From an uncultured Dorea sp. (GTDB taxonomy: Bacteria; Bacillota; Clostridia; Lachnospirales; Lachnospiraceae), in assembly GCA_947645355.1 (NCBI GenBank), contig CANSCI010000013.1, forward strand, positions 1-40,107: 40,107 nucleotides of DNA, read 5' to 3'. How positions within the stretch are numbered: the first letter of the stretch is position 1; each line of letters opens with the position of its first letter. Shown piece by piece: positions 1 to 7,956 of the stretch. The translations under genes were made by a program, and so were the position numbers. Below the pieces are notes generated by a model. The model saw only the letters and a list, made by a program, of their open reading frames with translations, had not been told where the DNA came from and ran no database searches.

Positions 1-905
1 GGGAAGATCCTTTCCATATCCTCTTTTACGAAAAACCCTGTCTCCTCCCGCATTGCAGCAGCAGCCGAGATGGCGCTTGCCTTTCGCAGCATCTCTGCGG
101 CCGTCAGCCCTTCGCTTAAGCCAAGGGCGAACCCGGCAATCATGGAATCCCCGCAGCCTACCGTATTGACAGCGTCGATCTTCGGCACCGCTGCCCGGAA
201 GATCCCCTCTTCGCTGACTACTACCGCGCCGTCGGCTCCCAGTGAGACAGCTACGATCTCTACTCCATCCCTGTGAATGCGCTCTGCCGCCTCAAGGATC
301 TCCTCCTCACGGCTGCAGTCCTTTCCGGTCAGCATACGGATTTCGTCGATATTGGGCTTGATCATTGTAGGCTTTGCTTTGATCCCTTCGGTAAGCAATG
401 ACCCGCTGGTGTCAAGGATGACCTTCTTCCCGGCCTCCTTAACGAGCCCCACAAGCCTCCGGTAAGCGGCACCTCCAAGCCCTTTCGGAACACTTCCAGA
501 CATGGTGACCACGTCGGCTTCTCCCACAAGTTTACCAAACTTACGGACAAACCCTTCAAAGTCCTCCTCGGACACCGTAAAGCCCGGCTCCAGGAATTCC
601 GTCTGTACCTTGCTGACACTGTCCCAGATATTGATGCAGGATCTGCTTTCCTCCTTCATATGGTAAAAGGCGCTCTCAATGCCGAAGGGTTTCAGGGAAT
701 CTTCAATATAGGCTCCCGCATGCCCGCCCACAAATCCTGTGGCAACTACCCTTGCTCCTGCGATGGCCGCCGGTTTGGACACATTAAGTCCTTTGCCGCC
801 CGGTGTATAAGTACACTCCTTTACACGGTTCACTTCTCCCGCTCTGGCCCCTTCCACCACATATCGTTTGTCTATGGCCGCATTTAACGTCACTGTAAGA
901 ATCAT
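1..905 (-). CDS. PfkB-family sugar-phosphate kinase (1-phosphofructokinase / tagatose-6-phosphate kinase type), 3' end cut by window
   Basis: This is a ribokinase/PfkB-fold kinase of the FruK/LacC branch that would phosphorylate a ketose phosphate at the expense of ATP. The 301 residues present are nearly full length (the family is about 305-315). The N-terminal substrate motif GGKGLN lies at residues 36-41. The C-terminal anion-hole motif is NTVGCGDS, with catalytic Asp253; Cys replaces the usual Ala of GAGD. The ATG at 905 overlaps the stop of the upstream dehydrogenase as ATGA, implying translational coupling. In the context of a GatD-like dehydrogenase and a GatY-like aldolase I infer conversion of tagatose 6-phosphate (or an isomer) to the bisphosphate. 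1-Phosphofructokinase cannot be excluded. The stop codon lies outside the window. Confidence 0.85.
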   Translation of the reverse strand, partial: MILTVTLNAAIDKRYVVEGARAGEVNRVKECTYTPGGKGLNVSKPAAIAGARVVATGFVGGHAGAYIEDSLKPFGIESAFYHMKEESRSCINIWDSVSKVQTEFLEPGFTVSEEDFEGFVRKFGKLVGEADVVTMSGSVPKGLGGAAYRRLVGLVKEAGKKVILDTSGSLLTEGIKAKPTMIKPNIDEIRMLTGKDCSREEEILEAAERIHRDGVEIVAVSLGADGAVVVSEEGIFRAAVPKIDAVNTVGCGDSMIAGFALGLSEGLTAAEMLRKASAISAAAAMREETGFFVKEDMERIF

Positions 906-1966
906 ACAGCCACCTCCGGTTCTTCATTGACAAGCAGGATCTTCCCCTGCACAAGCCCCGGCGTCTTATACATCTGGAACGCCTCCTGAACCTGGCTCAT
1001 CGGCATTTTCCGGAAGATAAATCCGGGATCGAACCTAAGCTGCCCTGTAGCAAAATAATGGGCGGTCAGCTCCCATTCCCTTCCCGGGAACGGCGCGCTG
1101 TAGGACATCCAGGAGCCGGTCAGCTTAAATTCCTTCCGGTTCATATTTTCCCACATCTTTGGTGTAAAGGCGAGTTCCGCGTGAGGGGTTCCGATAAAGC
1201 ACACATGAGCCTTATTTGCGGCGAGCTCAAAGGCCATATGCATGGTAGGCACTTGTCCCGCCGTCTCATACACATATCCGTATCCCCTTCCTCCTGTGAC
1301 CGCCATAGCCTCTTCCATATAAGTTTCCTTCGTTGTATTAATCACTTCGTCGGCTCCCAGCCTCTTTGCCAGGGCAAGCCTCTCGTCGCTTATGTCGAAT
1401 ACGACCACCTTCTTAGAACCGAAGATCTTTGCCCACTGCATGGTAAACATGCCGATGGTTCCGCCTCCTAAGACAGCCACACATTCCCCGCCTTTGTAAT
1501 CATTCTGTAAAAGTCCGTGGAGGGCAACTGTGGAAGGCTCAAACATAGCGCCCTGCTCATAGGAGATCGAAGGGTCAAAAGGAACTGCATTCTGCTCCGG
1601 AATCACCACATAATCTGCATTGCTGCCCTGGATCCTGGATCCGATAAAGGTATAATGACGGCATAACGAATAATTTCCGTTCTGGCAGTCATCACACTTC
1701 ATGCAGGGAATCAGCGGCGCCCCCGAGACCCTGTCTCCTGTCTTCACCTTTGTGACACCCTCGCCCACTTCCACTACATCCCCGGAAAATTCATGGCCCA
1801 GCACAATTGGATAAAAATGCACGCCATGGTGAAGGACTCTTGGAATGTCAGATCCGCAGATCCCGGAGGCCTTCACCTTCACCTTTACCATGCCCGCACT
1901 GACCTTCGGCTCCTCATAATCCAGATATCGTACATCCTCATTCGCACATACTACTGCTGCTTTCAT
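902..1966 (-). CDS. gatD: Zinc-dependent polyol-phosphate dehydrogenase, GatD-like (galactitol-1-phosphate 5-dehydrogenase family)
   Basis: A 354-residue medium-chain dehydrogenase. The catalytic zinc region is GICGSD followed by GHEFSG. The structural zinc lobe is intact, with four cysteines in CMKCDDCQNGNYSLC. The nucleotide-binding motif is GGGTIG. Two stretches recall E. coli GatD from memory: the CGSDxPR....YPIxLGHEFSG block and GSWMxYSxPxPGxEWE near residues 285-303. The reaction inferred is NAD-dependent oxidation of a hexitol phosphate to a ketose phosphate, for example galactitol 1-phosphate to tagatose 6-phosphate. A strong AGAAGGAGG ribosome site precedes the ATG. It lies 17 bp after the FGGY kinase and overlaps the PfkB kinase by 4 bp. 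Exact substrate is uncertain; sorbitol- or other polyol-phosphate oxidation is possible. Confidence 0.8.
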   Translation of the reverse strand: MKAAVVCANEDVRYLDYEEPKVSAGMVKVKVKASGICGSDIPRVLHHGVHFYPIVLGHEFSGDVVEVGEGVTKVKTGDRVSGAPLIPCMKCDDCQNGNYSLCRHYTFIGSRIQGSNADYVVIPEQNAVPFDPSISYEQGAMFEPSTVALHGLLQNDYKGGECVAVLGGGTIGMFTMQWAKIFGSKKVVVFDISDERLALAKRLGADEVINTTKETYMEEAMAVTGGRGYGYVYETAGQVPTMHMAFELAANKAHVCFIGTPHAELAFTPKMWENMNRKEFKLTGSWMSYSAPFPGREWELTAHYFATGQLRFDPGFIFRKMPMSQVQEAFQMYKTPGLVQGKILLVNEEPEVAV

Positions 1967-1983
1967 GTAATAGTTCCTCCTTC

Positions 1984-3489
1984 TTACTTCATCATGTCCT
2001 TCAGATTTTCATACAGTTTCAGATATTTCTGGTAAGCTTCCTCATAGACTGCCTGGTTCTCCTTCAGGGGCTCATGGCTTCGCTTATCCTTCACCGTCAG
2101 GCTCACTGCCTCCTCAAAATCCCGGTACATTCCCACGCCTACCCCCGCAAGGATGGCCGCTCCCAGAGTAGTAGCGGTATCCGAGGACGGCACGGTAATG
2201 GGTTTGCCGACAACGTCGGATTTGATCTGCGTCCAGAGAAGGGAGTTGGCCGATCCGCCCATGGCTCTTAACATCTGTACATCTGCCCCTGCTTCCCTGG
2301 CAGCCTCCAGATTATGCCGCAGAGAAAAAGCAACGCCTTCCATGGCAGCCCTTATAAAATGTCCCTTGGTCTTGCTGAAATCAAGCCCGTAATACACACC
2401 CTTGGCTCCCGGATTCCAGATCGGAGACCGCTCCCCCGACATGTACGGGAGGAACAAGACGCCGTCACTTCCGGCGGGAACTTCTGCCGCCTCTTCGTTG
2501 AACAACTCCAGGGAACTTTTCCCTGTCCGTCTTCCCTCTTCCCTTTCATAAGCAGCAAATTCCCTCTCCAGCCATCTCATAACGCCTCCGCCTCCGGTTG
2601 TTCCCCCCTGAAGGAGCCAGTGGCCTGGAACTACATGGAAACCCAAGATCAGCCGTTGGTCCGCTCTGTAGGTATCTGTACAGATACTCATTCCACCGGC
2701 CTGGCCTCCCTGCTCCTGGCATTCTCCCGGATGGATGACGCCTGCTCCAAGTGTTCCGCAGGCCGCGTCAAGCCCTCCGGCCACAACAGGAATTCCTTCG
2801 GTAAGCCCGCATTCTTCGGCTGCTTTCCCGGTCACTGTTCCGATCACCTGATGGCAGGGAACAATCTTTGGAAGCATGGACATTGGAATGTCAAGCTTGC
2901 CGCACATTTCCTCATCCCATGTCCCTGTACGCATATCAAAACAGTGCAGTCCGTACCCCTGGGACAGATCCTGCGTCATCTGCCCGGTGAGACGATATGC
3001 TATGTAGCTGTTGGACTGCAGGATCTTATAGATCTTCCTATAGATCTCCGGCACATTTCGCCGGTACCAGAGAATCTTGGCCGTCGTGTAGGACGGCTGC
3101 AGGGAATTTCCCGACAGTTCAAAGATCGTATCTGCACCCACCGCATCCTTAAGTTCCCTGCAGATATCCGCAGCCCTTGTATCCATCCAGATAGGGGTGT
3201 CACAAAGCACATTTCCGTCCTGATCCACCGGGATTGCCGACCAGCTCTGCCCGTCGATTCCGATCCCTGCGATCTCCTCCGGGCGGATATTCCCTGCATC
3301 CAGAGCCTTTCTCACCGCCTGGCAGACAGCCTCCCACCACTCTCTGGGATCCTGCTGTGCCCATCCTTCCCGGGGATAATATACCCTGTAATTGCCGGAC
3401 GCAGATGCCTTTACATGGCCTTCTCTGTCAAAAACAGCGATTTTACAGGCGCTCGTTCCTATATCAATTCCTAACAAATATGGTTTCAT
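1984..3489 (-). CDS. FGGY-family carbohydrate kinase, xylulokinase-like
   Basis: A 501-residue two-domain FGGY kinase, normal length for xylulokinases. The N-terminal phosphate loop is GIDIGTSACK (residues 7-16). IDGQSWSAIPVD and WMDTRA match the sugar-binding region, GGLDAACGTLGAG and GTTGGGG the hinge and ATP-binding region, and AMGGSANSLLWTQIKSDVVGKP the C-terminal FGGY signature region. It would transfer ATP phosphate to a ketose or polyol. Its place between a LacI repressor (2 bp away) and a polyol-phosphate dehydrogenase is odd for a plain xylulokinase. I infer it may supply the phosphorylated substrate of the GatD-like enzyme in place of a PTS, but the transporter is not in view. D-xylulose kinase remains the default family assignment. 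Confidence 0.85.
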   Translation of the reverse strand: MKPYLLGIDIGTSACKIAVFDREGHVKASASGNYRVYYPREGWAQQDPREWWEAVCQAVRKALDAGNIRPEEIAGIGIDGQSWSAIPVDQDGNVLCDTPIWMDTRAADICRELKDAVGADTIFELSGNSLQPSYTTAKILWYRRNVPEIYRKIYKILQSNSYIAYRLTGQMTQDLSQGYGLHCFDMRTGTWDEEMCGKLDIPMSMLPKIVPCHQVIGTVTGKAAEECGLTEGIPVVAGGLDAACGTLGAGVIHPGECQEQGGQAGGMSICTDTYRADQRLILGFHVVPGHWLLQGGTTGGGGVMRWLEREFAAYEREEGRRTGKSSLELFNEEAAEVPAGSDGVLFLPYMSGERSPIWNPGAKGVYYGLDFSKTKGHFIRAAMEGVAFSLRHNLEAAREAGADVQMLRAMGGSANSLLWTQIKSDVVGKPITVPSSDTATTLGAAILAGVGVGMYRDFEEAVSLTVKDKRSHEPLKENQAVYEEAYQKYLKLYENLKDMMK

Positions 3490-3491
3490 CT

Positions 3492-4496
3492 CTACCTCAT
3501 CCTTATAGTTCTGCCTTCCACAAAACCTGTCTTTAATCTCTCGCTTTTGATGATTTCCGGCGGCAATTCACCGGTAAGCTTCTGGATCATAAGCCTTGCC
3601 GCCCTGCGTCCGATCTCTCTGGTAGGCTGGGTCACAATACTAAGCCTCGGTACGCATGCCCTGGCAAAGTCCAGATTGTCAAACCCGACAAAGGAAAGCT
3701 GCTCTGGAATCTTTAGTTCCATCTCATGGGCCTCGACGATTGCCCCCATGGTCATCTCATAGTTGGATGCGATCACCGCTGTCATATCGGGATTGCGCTC
3801 TACCAGTGCCCGCATACATCCGGCGCCTCCCGAGATCGTATAATCCCCGCGGATCACCAGCCTCTCCGACGGGGTAAGCCCTGCCTCCTTAAATGCTGCT
3901 TCATAACCCTTAAGGCGCTCTTCCGCCGTATACATCCCTTCCGGCCCGGCGATAAGACCAATATTCCTGTGCTTCGCATACAGCAGTCTGCGCACCGCAT
4001 CTCTCACGGCGCCGCGGTTGTCCACCAGCACACAGTCACACATCACATCCCGGTAATCCCGGTCGATCAGCACTACCGGTTTGTTTTTTTTCAAAAATGC
4101 AGCCACATGTTTCCCTGAACTTCCCGAAGGAATGACCAGTAGTCCGTCCACCCTTCTTTTATCCAGAAAATCTACGGCCTCCGCCTCTCTGCCGGAGTCT
4201 GTCCGGCAGTCACAGATCATGGCGGCATAGCCATGATTCCTCAGCACGTCCTCGACCTCCGTAATGATCTCCGCACAGAATATATTGTTCAGCTCCGGGA
4301 TAATGATCCCTACAATCTTTGTCTTATTTGTCTTAAGTCCCCGCGCCACTTCATTGACCTCAAAATGAAGTTCCTGAATGGCCTCCTCGATCTTTATCCT
4401 GTTTTTTTCCCGCACGTTTCCGCCGTTCAGATAAGAGGAGATGGTTGCAAGACCCAGACCCGTCTTCTTCGCTATATCCTTGATCGTCGCTGCCAC
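3492..4496 (-). CDS. LacI-family transcriptional repressor
   Basis: A 334-residue LacI/GalR regulator. The N-terminal helix-turn-helix and hinge helix are visible in TIKDIAKKTGLGLATISSYL (residues 4-23), followed by a periplasmic-binding-protein-like sensor domain with the typical GIIIPELNNIF start and a VGFDNLDFA motif near residue 271. The gene starts 3 bp after the aldolase stop and ends 2 bp before the kinase start, so it is co-transcribed with the genes it probably controls. The perfect palindrome at 5376-5395, just downstream of the operon promoter, has the central CG and symmetric arms of LacI-family operators and is its likely target, giving autoregulation. The inducer is unknown, presumably a sugar or sugar phosphate of this pathway. 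Confidence 0.92.
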   Translation of the reverse strand: MAATIKDIAKKTGLGLATISSYLNGGNVREKNRIKIEEAIQELHFEVNEVARGLKTNKTKIVGIIIPELNNIFCAEIITEVEDVLRNHGYAAMICDCRTDSGREAEAVDFLDKRRVDGLLVIPSGSSGKHVAAFLKKNKPVVLIDRDYRDVMCDCVLVDNRGAVRDAVRRLLYAKHRNIGLIAGPEGMYTAEERLKGYEAAFKEAGLTPSERLVIRGDYTISGGAGCMRALVERNPDMTAVIASNYEMTMGAIVEAHEMELKIPEQLSFVGFDNLDFARACVPRLSIVTQPTREIGRRAARLMIQKLTGELPPEIIKSERLKTGFVEGRTIRMR

Positions 4497-4499
4497 AGC

Positions 4500-5354
4500 C
4501 TATCTACCTGCCTTACCGTCGCATCCGCATATCTTCATGCGTCCTTTCACCAGCTCCGTCACAGCCTCCATCCCCACAACTCCTAATTTCTTCGGATCGT
4601 AAGTCTCCGGCTTCTCTTCAAGGAGTCTCTTCACTGCGTCTGTATAGGCAGCCCTGAGTTCTGTTGCAAAATTCACCTTACAGATGCCGCGGCTTACACA
4701 CTCCTTCACATCCTCATCCGTAAGCCCTGACGCGCCGTGAAGCACAAGAGGTACCGACACCAGTTCCCGGATCTTAGACACCCGCTCCTTATCAAGAACC
4801 GGCGTCCCTACATAGAAACCGTGGGCGGTTCCGATGGCAATTGCAAGAGATGATATCCCCGTACGCTCCACAAACTCCTTTGCCTGCTGCGGATCTGTAT
4901 TAGTATCCGCGTCGGCTTCCAGATCATCTTCCTTTCCGCCTACCTTCCCAAGCTCTGCCTCTACCGGAATCCCAAGAGCTTTCGCTTTCTCCACTACCTT
5001 TTTTGTCACCTCTACATTGCCCTCAAAATCCTCCTTAGAGCCGTCGATCATTACAGAAGTATATCCTGCATCCATAGCGTCCACGGCAATCTCATAACTA
5101 TTCCCGTGATCCAGATGAAGACATACAGGAGCCGTGGATCTCTCCGCCTCCACTGCGGCCAACGCACGGTAAGTCTCAAGCGTTCCGTACTTGACGGTAG
5201 ACGGCGTCGTCTGAAGCATGACCGGAGCATTCAGTTCCTCCGCCGCACGGATTACGGCCTTCACCATCTCCATGTTCTCCACATTAAACGCACCTACCGC
5301 ATAGCCGCCCTTCTGCGCGTCCAAAAGCATTTTTTCCGATGTAACTAATGGCAT
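4500..5354 (-). CDS. Class II ketose-1,6-bisphosphate aldolase (tagatose/fructose-bisphosphate aldolase, GatY/KbaY-like)
   Basis: A 284-residue zinc-dependent class II aldolase, the usual length of GatY/KbaY. Zinc ligands are seen as His83 in HLDHG (with Asp82 as catalytic acid), His178 in GTAHG and His206 in VLHGASG, and the acidic residue in VEAELGKVGG (132-134). NFATELR near the C terminus binds substrate phosphate. It cleaves tagatose or fructose 1,6-bisphosphate to dihydroxyacetone phosphate and glyceraldehyde 3-phosphate. It is the first gene of the operon, with ribosome site CAGGAGGAG at 5361-5369. The GatD-like dehydrogenase and PfkB kinase downstream favour the tagatose isomer, but the stereochemistry cannot be read from sequence. 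Confidence 0.9.
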   Translation of the reverse strand: MPLVTSEKMLLDAQKGGYAVGAFNVENMEMVKAVIRAAEELNAPVMLQTTPSTVKYGTLETYRALAAVEAERSTAPVCLHLDHGNSYEIAVDAMDAGYTSVMIDGSKEDFEGNVEVTKKVVEKAKALGIPVEAELGKVGGKEDDLEADADTNTDPQQAKEFVERTGISSLAIAIGTAHGFYVGTPVLDKERVSKIRELVSVPLVLHGASGLTDEDVKECVSRGICKVNFATELRAAYTDAVKRLLEEKPETYDPKKLGVVGMEAVTELVKGRMKICGCDGKAGR

Positions 5355-5375
5355 ATTCTTCTCCTCCTGATTTCC

Positions 5376-5395
5376 AAACCGAAACGTTTCGGTTT
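5376..5395. promoter_or_regulatory. LacI-family operator, perfect 20-bp palindrome
   Basis: AAACCGAAACGTTTCGGTTT is a perfect palindrome with a central CG, as is usual for LacI/GalR operators. It sits between the promoter (5408-5436) and the aldolase ribosome site, where a bound repressor would block early elongation. The cognate repressor is probably the LacI protein encoded two genes on. A general CcpA cre site is a weaker alternative because the arms differ from the cre consensus. Confidence 0.82.
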
Positions 5396-5407
5396 TATTC
5401 TGTTTTT

Positions 5408-5436
5408 ATTTTATCTCATATCTTGCCTGTTGTCAA
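5408..5436 (-). promoter_or_regulatory. Sigma-A promoter of the polyol/ketose operon
   Basis: Read on the minus strand, TTGACA (5431-5436) is followed after exactly 17 bp by TAAAAT (5408-5413), five of six matches to the -10 consensus. Transcription would start near 5401, just before the palindrome at 5376-5395. A near-perfect inverted repeat (arms 5472-5480 and 5482-5490) lies further upstream and could bind an activator, but this is only a possibility. Confidence 0.75.
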
Positions 5437-5446
5437 GATTTAACTG

Positions 5447-5459
5447 GGGACGTAGTAAA
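5447..5459 (+). repeat. Half copy of the GGGACGTAGTAAA repeat
   Basis: The 13-mer GGGACGTAGTAAA is identical to one arm of the long hairpin at 29373-29411. The second arm is not found here. Two copies 24 kb apart in unrelated intergenic regions suggest a dispersed element, of which this would be a decayed member. Confidence 0.5.
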
Positions 5460-5522
5460 GTTTGTTGTACTAATGATACTTAGTATTATTGTAACAGTTT
5501 TGATAGCGTATATAGATCAATC

Positions 5523-5565
5523 AAAAAAGTAACCGCCCTCAGCCAAAGGAATACGGTTACTTTTT
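5523..5565 (-). terminator. Intrinsic terminator at the end of the microcompartment operon
   Basis: The arms AAAAAGTAACCG (5524-5535) and CGGTTACTTTTT (5554-5565) pair perfectly around an 18-nt loop, and the minus strand continues into a T run. It lies about 150 bp downstream of the iron alcohol dehydrogenase and faces the next operon's promoter. The A/T tracts on both sides would also let it act on plus-strand transcripts. The 5566-5714 stretch between it and the dehydrogenase is AT-rich and has no gene that I can see. Confidence 0.85.
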
Positions 5566-5714
5566 CAACATATTAAATTTGGACTAACCAACTATCAGTG
5601 GTGCCTTATTTATATTTATAATATAGCACCCATTGAATGCATTGTAAACATATAACTTTATAAACGTAATAAGATCTCGTTGCTGTTCATTTCGTTCACA
5701 GTAACAATATCACT

Positions 5715-6860
5715 CTACCACAGATCCTTATAGATCTGTATCACATCCGCCTTTGTCGCGACCCTCGGGTTCGTCGCCGTACATCCGTCCGCCAGGGCGG
5801 CGTCGGCCATCACATCAAGCTTGCTCATATACTCTTCCTCTGTGACTGTCCCCATCTGGGAAACAGAGAGCGGAATATCCATCTCCTTCAGCATAAACTG
5901 CACCCAGTTGACAAGGGAACGCACTGTCATAATCTTATTATAGCTGCTCAGCCCCAGGATCTGTGCGATAGTGGAATATTTCTTCACTGCCGGCAGGTAT
6001 TCCTTCCGGCTCTTGCTGTGCTTGTTGATGTCACTGTTAAATTCAATAATATGAGGCATCAGCATAGCGTTGGCCCGCCCGTGGGGAATATGGAACATGG
6101 CTCCAAGCTGATGTGCCATCCCGTGATTGAGCCCCAGAGACGCAGAATTAAATGCAAGCCCCGCCAGGCAGGATGCCGCGTGCATCTTCTGCCTCGCATG
6201 GGTATCATTTCCGTCCAGGTACGCCCGCAGCAGGAATACGCCGCAGATCTCAATGGACTTTTCCGCCAGAGCCGTGGCAAAGTCGTTGCGCTCTGTACTG
6301 ACGCATGCCTCGATGGCGTGGGTCAGCACGTCCATCCCGGTATCCGCCGTAATTGCAGGAGGCACACTTCTCACAAGTTCTGCATCCAGTATGGTCTCCT
6401 CCGGCGTCAGGGACGGTGATACAAGCGGGTACTTCCGCTCCGCCTCCCGGTCCGAAACCACGGCAAATGAAGTAACCTCCGAACCGGTCCCGCTGGTAGT
6501 TGGAATGGCAATCAAAGCTGCCTCCCCATAAGGATCCACCTTCAGGGCAAACTCCCGGATGGATTTGGAAGAATCAATGGCCGAGCCGCCGCCCACCGCT
6601 ACAATAGCATCCGGGCGATAGGCGAGCATCTTCTTAACTCCCTCACTGATCTTGCTGATCGGAGGGTCAGGTACAACATCATGGAAGATGTCGAACTCCT
6701 TGCCCCCTTCCTTTAAAGGCTCCGTGATCATATCGATCATCCCGCTCTGTACTACAAACGGATCGGTAATGATCAATACCCTGTGATAGGGGATCTTTGC
6801 CAAACGCTCAAGGGCCTGATCTCCAAAATATATTTTCGTCCTGATCTCAAACTTCTTCAT
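5715..6860 (-). CDS. pduQ: Iron-dependent alcohol dehydrogenase, PduQ-like (propanol dehydrogenase)
   Basis: A 381-residue group III alcohol dehydrogenase. GGGSAIDSSK is the NAD-binding motif. The iron ligands lie in DVLTHAIEA, LNHGMAHQLG and HIPHGRANA. It would reduce propionaldehyde to 1-propanol and regenerate NAD+ for the aldehyde dehydrogenase. I chose the ATG at 6860 because AAGGAAGG precedes it; an upstream in-frame ATG at 6950 has no good ribosome site. No encapsulation helix is visible at either end, so entry into the compartment, if any, must use another contact. It is the last gene of the locus, separated from deoR by about 105 bp. Lactaldehyde reductase (FucO-like) activity is a reasonable alternative. 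Confidence 0.85.
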   Translation of the reverse strand: MKKFEIRTKIYFGDQALERLAKIPYHRVLIITDPFVVQSGMIDMITEPLKEGGKEFDIFHDVVPDPPISKISEGVKKMLAYRPDAIVAVGGGSAIDSSKSIREFALKVDPYGEAALIAIPTTSGTGSEVTSFAVVSDREAERKYPLVSPSLTPEETILDAELVRSVPPAITADTGMDVLTHAIEACVSTERNDFATALAEKSIEICGVFLLRAYLDGNDTHARQKMHAASCLAGLAFNSASLGLNHGMAHQLGAMFHIPHGRANAMLMPHIIEFNSDINKHSKSRKEYLPAVKKYSTIAQILGLSSYNKIMTVRSLVNWVQFMLKEMDIPLSVSQMGTVTEEEYMSKLDVMADAALADGCTATNPRVATKADVIQIYKDLW

Positions 6861-6965
6861 ATGCTGCCTTCCTTTATTAAATATCTTCTCAGCAGAGAGA
6901 AAATGTACAGTATCCTTTACTGAAAATGCCCTCAGCAAATAAGCGGGCACACAATGTCCCCTTGT

Positions 6966-7733
6966 CTACTGAGGGTAGATACATTCAATTCCCTTGTCTT
7001 TAAAAAATGCACACCAGTCCTTTGGCGGCCTGCGGTCTGTGACCACCGTAGTAAGATCTGAAAAATCTCCGATCTTCGCAAAGGCTGTCTTTCCGAACTT
7101 AGAACTGTCCACTGCCAGGATCCTCTCCTTTGCTACCTTAAGCATCGTCTGCTTGATCGCGGCATGAAGCTCGTCAGAATCAAAAAAACCATCATCCTTC
7201 CAGATCGTCTTTGCAGAAATGATTGCCTTATCCACATGATAGGATTTGAGCATCCGCTCTGCCTGAGGTCCCATCATCGCAAGGCTTCCTTCCTTTAAAA
7301 TCCCTCCGGTAGACAGAATCCTCCAGTCTGACAGCATATCCACAGTCTCGACCACGATCTCAACAGAATTAGTGATAAGCGTAAGATTTTTTTTCTCCTT
7401 CAGCCGCTTTACGATGGCCACCGCAGTAGAGCTTGCGTCCAGGATGATCTGCTCCCCGTCCTTTACCATCGTGCTGATAAGTTCCGCGATCCTCTGCTTT
7501 TCAATAATATTCCAGTTTTTCCGGATATTAAACGGAAAATCCAGGTTCGCATTTTCATTTATGACGGCTCCGCCGTAGCTTTTTATAGCAAAGCCGTCAT
7601 TTTCCAGTTTTTCTAAATCTCTCCTGATTGTTTCCTCTGATACGTCATAAATCTGGCTGAGTTCACTGACAACAACTCTTTTTTCGGCCTGTAATTTTTC
7701 AAGTATCGCATTTCGTCTTTCTATTGCAAGCAT
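6966..7733 (-). CDS. DeoR/GlpR-family transcriptional regulator
   Basis: A 255-residue DeoR-family protein. The N-terminal winged helix holds SELSQIYDVSEETIRRDLEKLE (about residues 23-44, typical of the family), and the C-terminal DeoRC sensor has the usual DASSTAVAIVKRL and ITNSVEIV segments and a DSSKFGK motif. Such regulators respond to phosphorylated sugars or sugar-derived intermediates. Lying inside the microcompartment locus, it is the obvious candidate to control it. The repeated ATAGAAACAA motif at both locus promoters (20741-20750, 16381-16390, 16326-16335) is a candidate operator. Its ribosome site TGGAGG overlaps the end of a possible 16-codon ORF (7737-7787). Confidence 0.9.
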   Translation of the reverse strand: MLAIERRNAILEKLQAEKRVVVSELSQIYDVSEETIRRDLEKLENDGFAIKSYGGAVINENANLDFPFNIRKNWNIIEKQRIAELISTMVKDGEQIILDASSTAVAIVKRLKEKKNLTLITNSVEIVVETVDMLSDWRILSTGGILKEGSLAMMGPQAERMLKSYHVDKAIISAKTIWKDDGFFDSDELHAAIKQTMLKVAKERILAVDSSKFGKTAFAKIGDFSDLTTVVTDRRPPKDWCAFFKDKGIECIYPQ

Positions 7734-7736
7734 CCT

Positions 7737-7787
7737 CTACCTCCATTTATATCCGCAGCCCCTGTCAGACAGGATATCTGCACGCAT
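7737..7787 (-). other. Possible 16-codon leader ORF before deoR
   Basis: An ATG at 7787 follows GGAGGGAG by 9 nt and opens a 16-residue frame (MRADILSDRGCGYKWR) that stops at 7737, three bases before the deoR start. Its last codons contain the deoR ribosome site, so translation could couple to deoR. The frame is too short to be supported by composition, and the GGAGGGAG belongs to the adjacent 40-bp repeats. Confidence 0.2.
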
Positions 7788-7796
7788 CCCGGCAGT

Positions 7797-7956
7797 CTCC
7801 CTCCGGACTCACGCCGCTGCTGGATCACACGACAGCCTCCCTCCAGACTCACGCCGCTGCTGGATCACACGACAGCCTCCCTCCGGACTCACGCTGCTAC
7901 AGGATCACCCGGCGGACTCCGTGAAATCGCACGCTGCTACAGGATCGCCCGGCGGA
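7797..7956 (-). repeat. Four tandem 40-bp repeats running out of the pduT 3' end
   Basis: Four head-to-tail 40-bp units occupy 7797-7836, 7837-7876, 7877-7916 and 7917-7956. The two units farthest from pduT differ at one base, the third and fourth are more diverged. The pduT-proximal unit contains the last codons and stop of pduT, so the array looks like duplication of the gene's 3' end. The unit length is not a multiple of three and there are no unique spacers, so this is neither coding nor CRISPR. Each minus-strand unit away from pduT carries GGAGGGAG. The array fills most of the 203-bp gap between pduT and deoR. Confidence 0.9.

Noticed and set aside
2314-3474. Long plus-strand open frame of 386 codons
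   Set aside because: It lies opposite the FGGY kinase, shows no family motif and has no ribosome site; it is a shadow of the kinase gene.
5715-6950. Longer start for the iron alcohol dehydrogenase
   Set aside because: The 30 extra residues lack similarity to the family and have no ribosome site; the ATG at 6860 has a good one.
7797-7956. Possible CRISPR array
   Set aside because: The 40-bp units are directly adjacent with no unique spacers, the first contains the end of pduT, and no cas genes are present.
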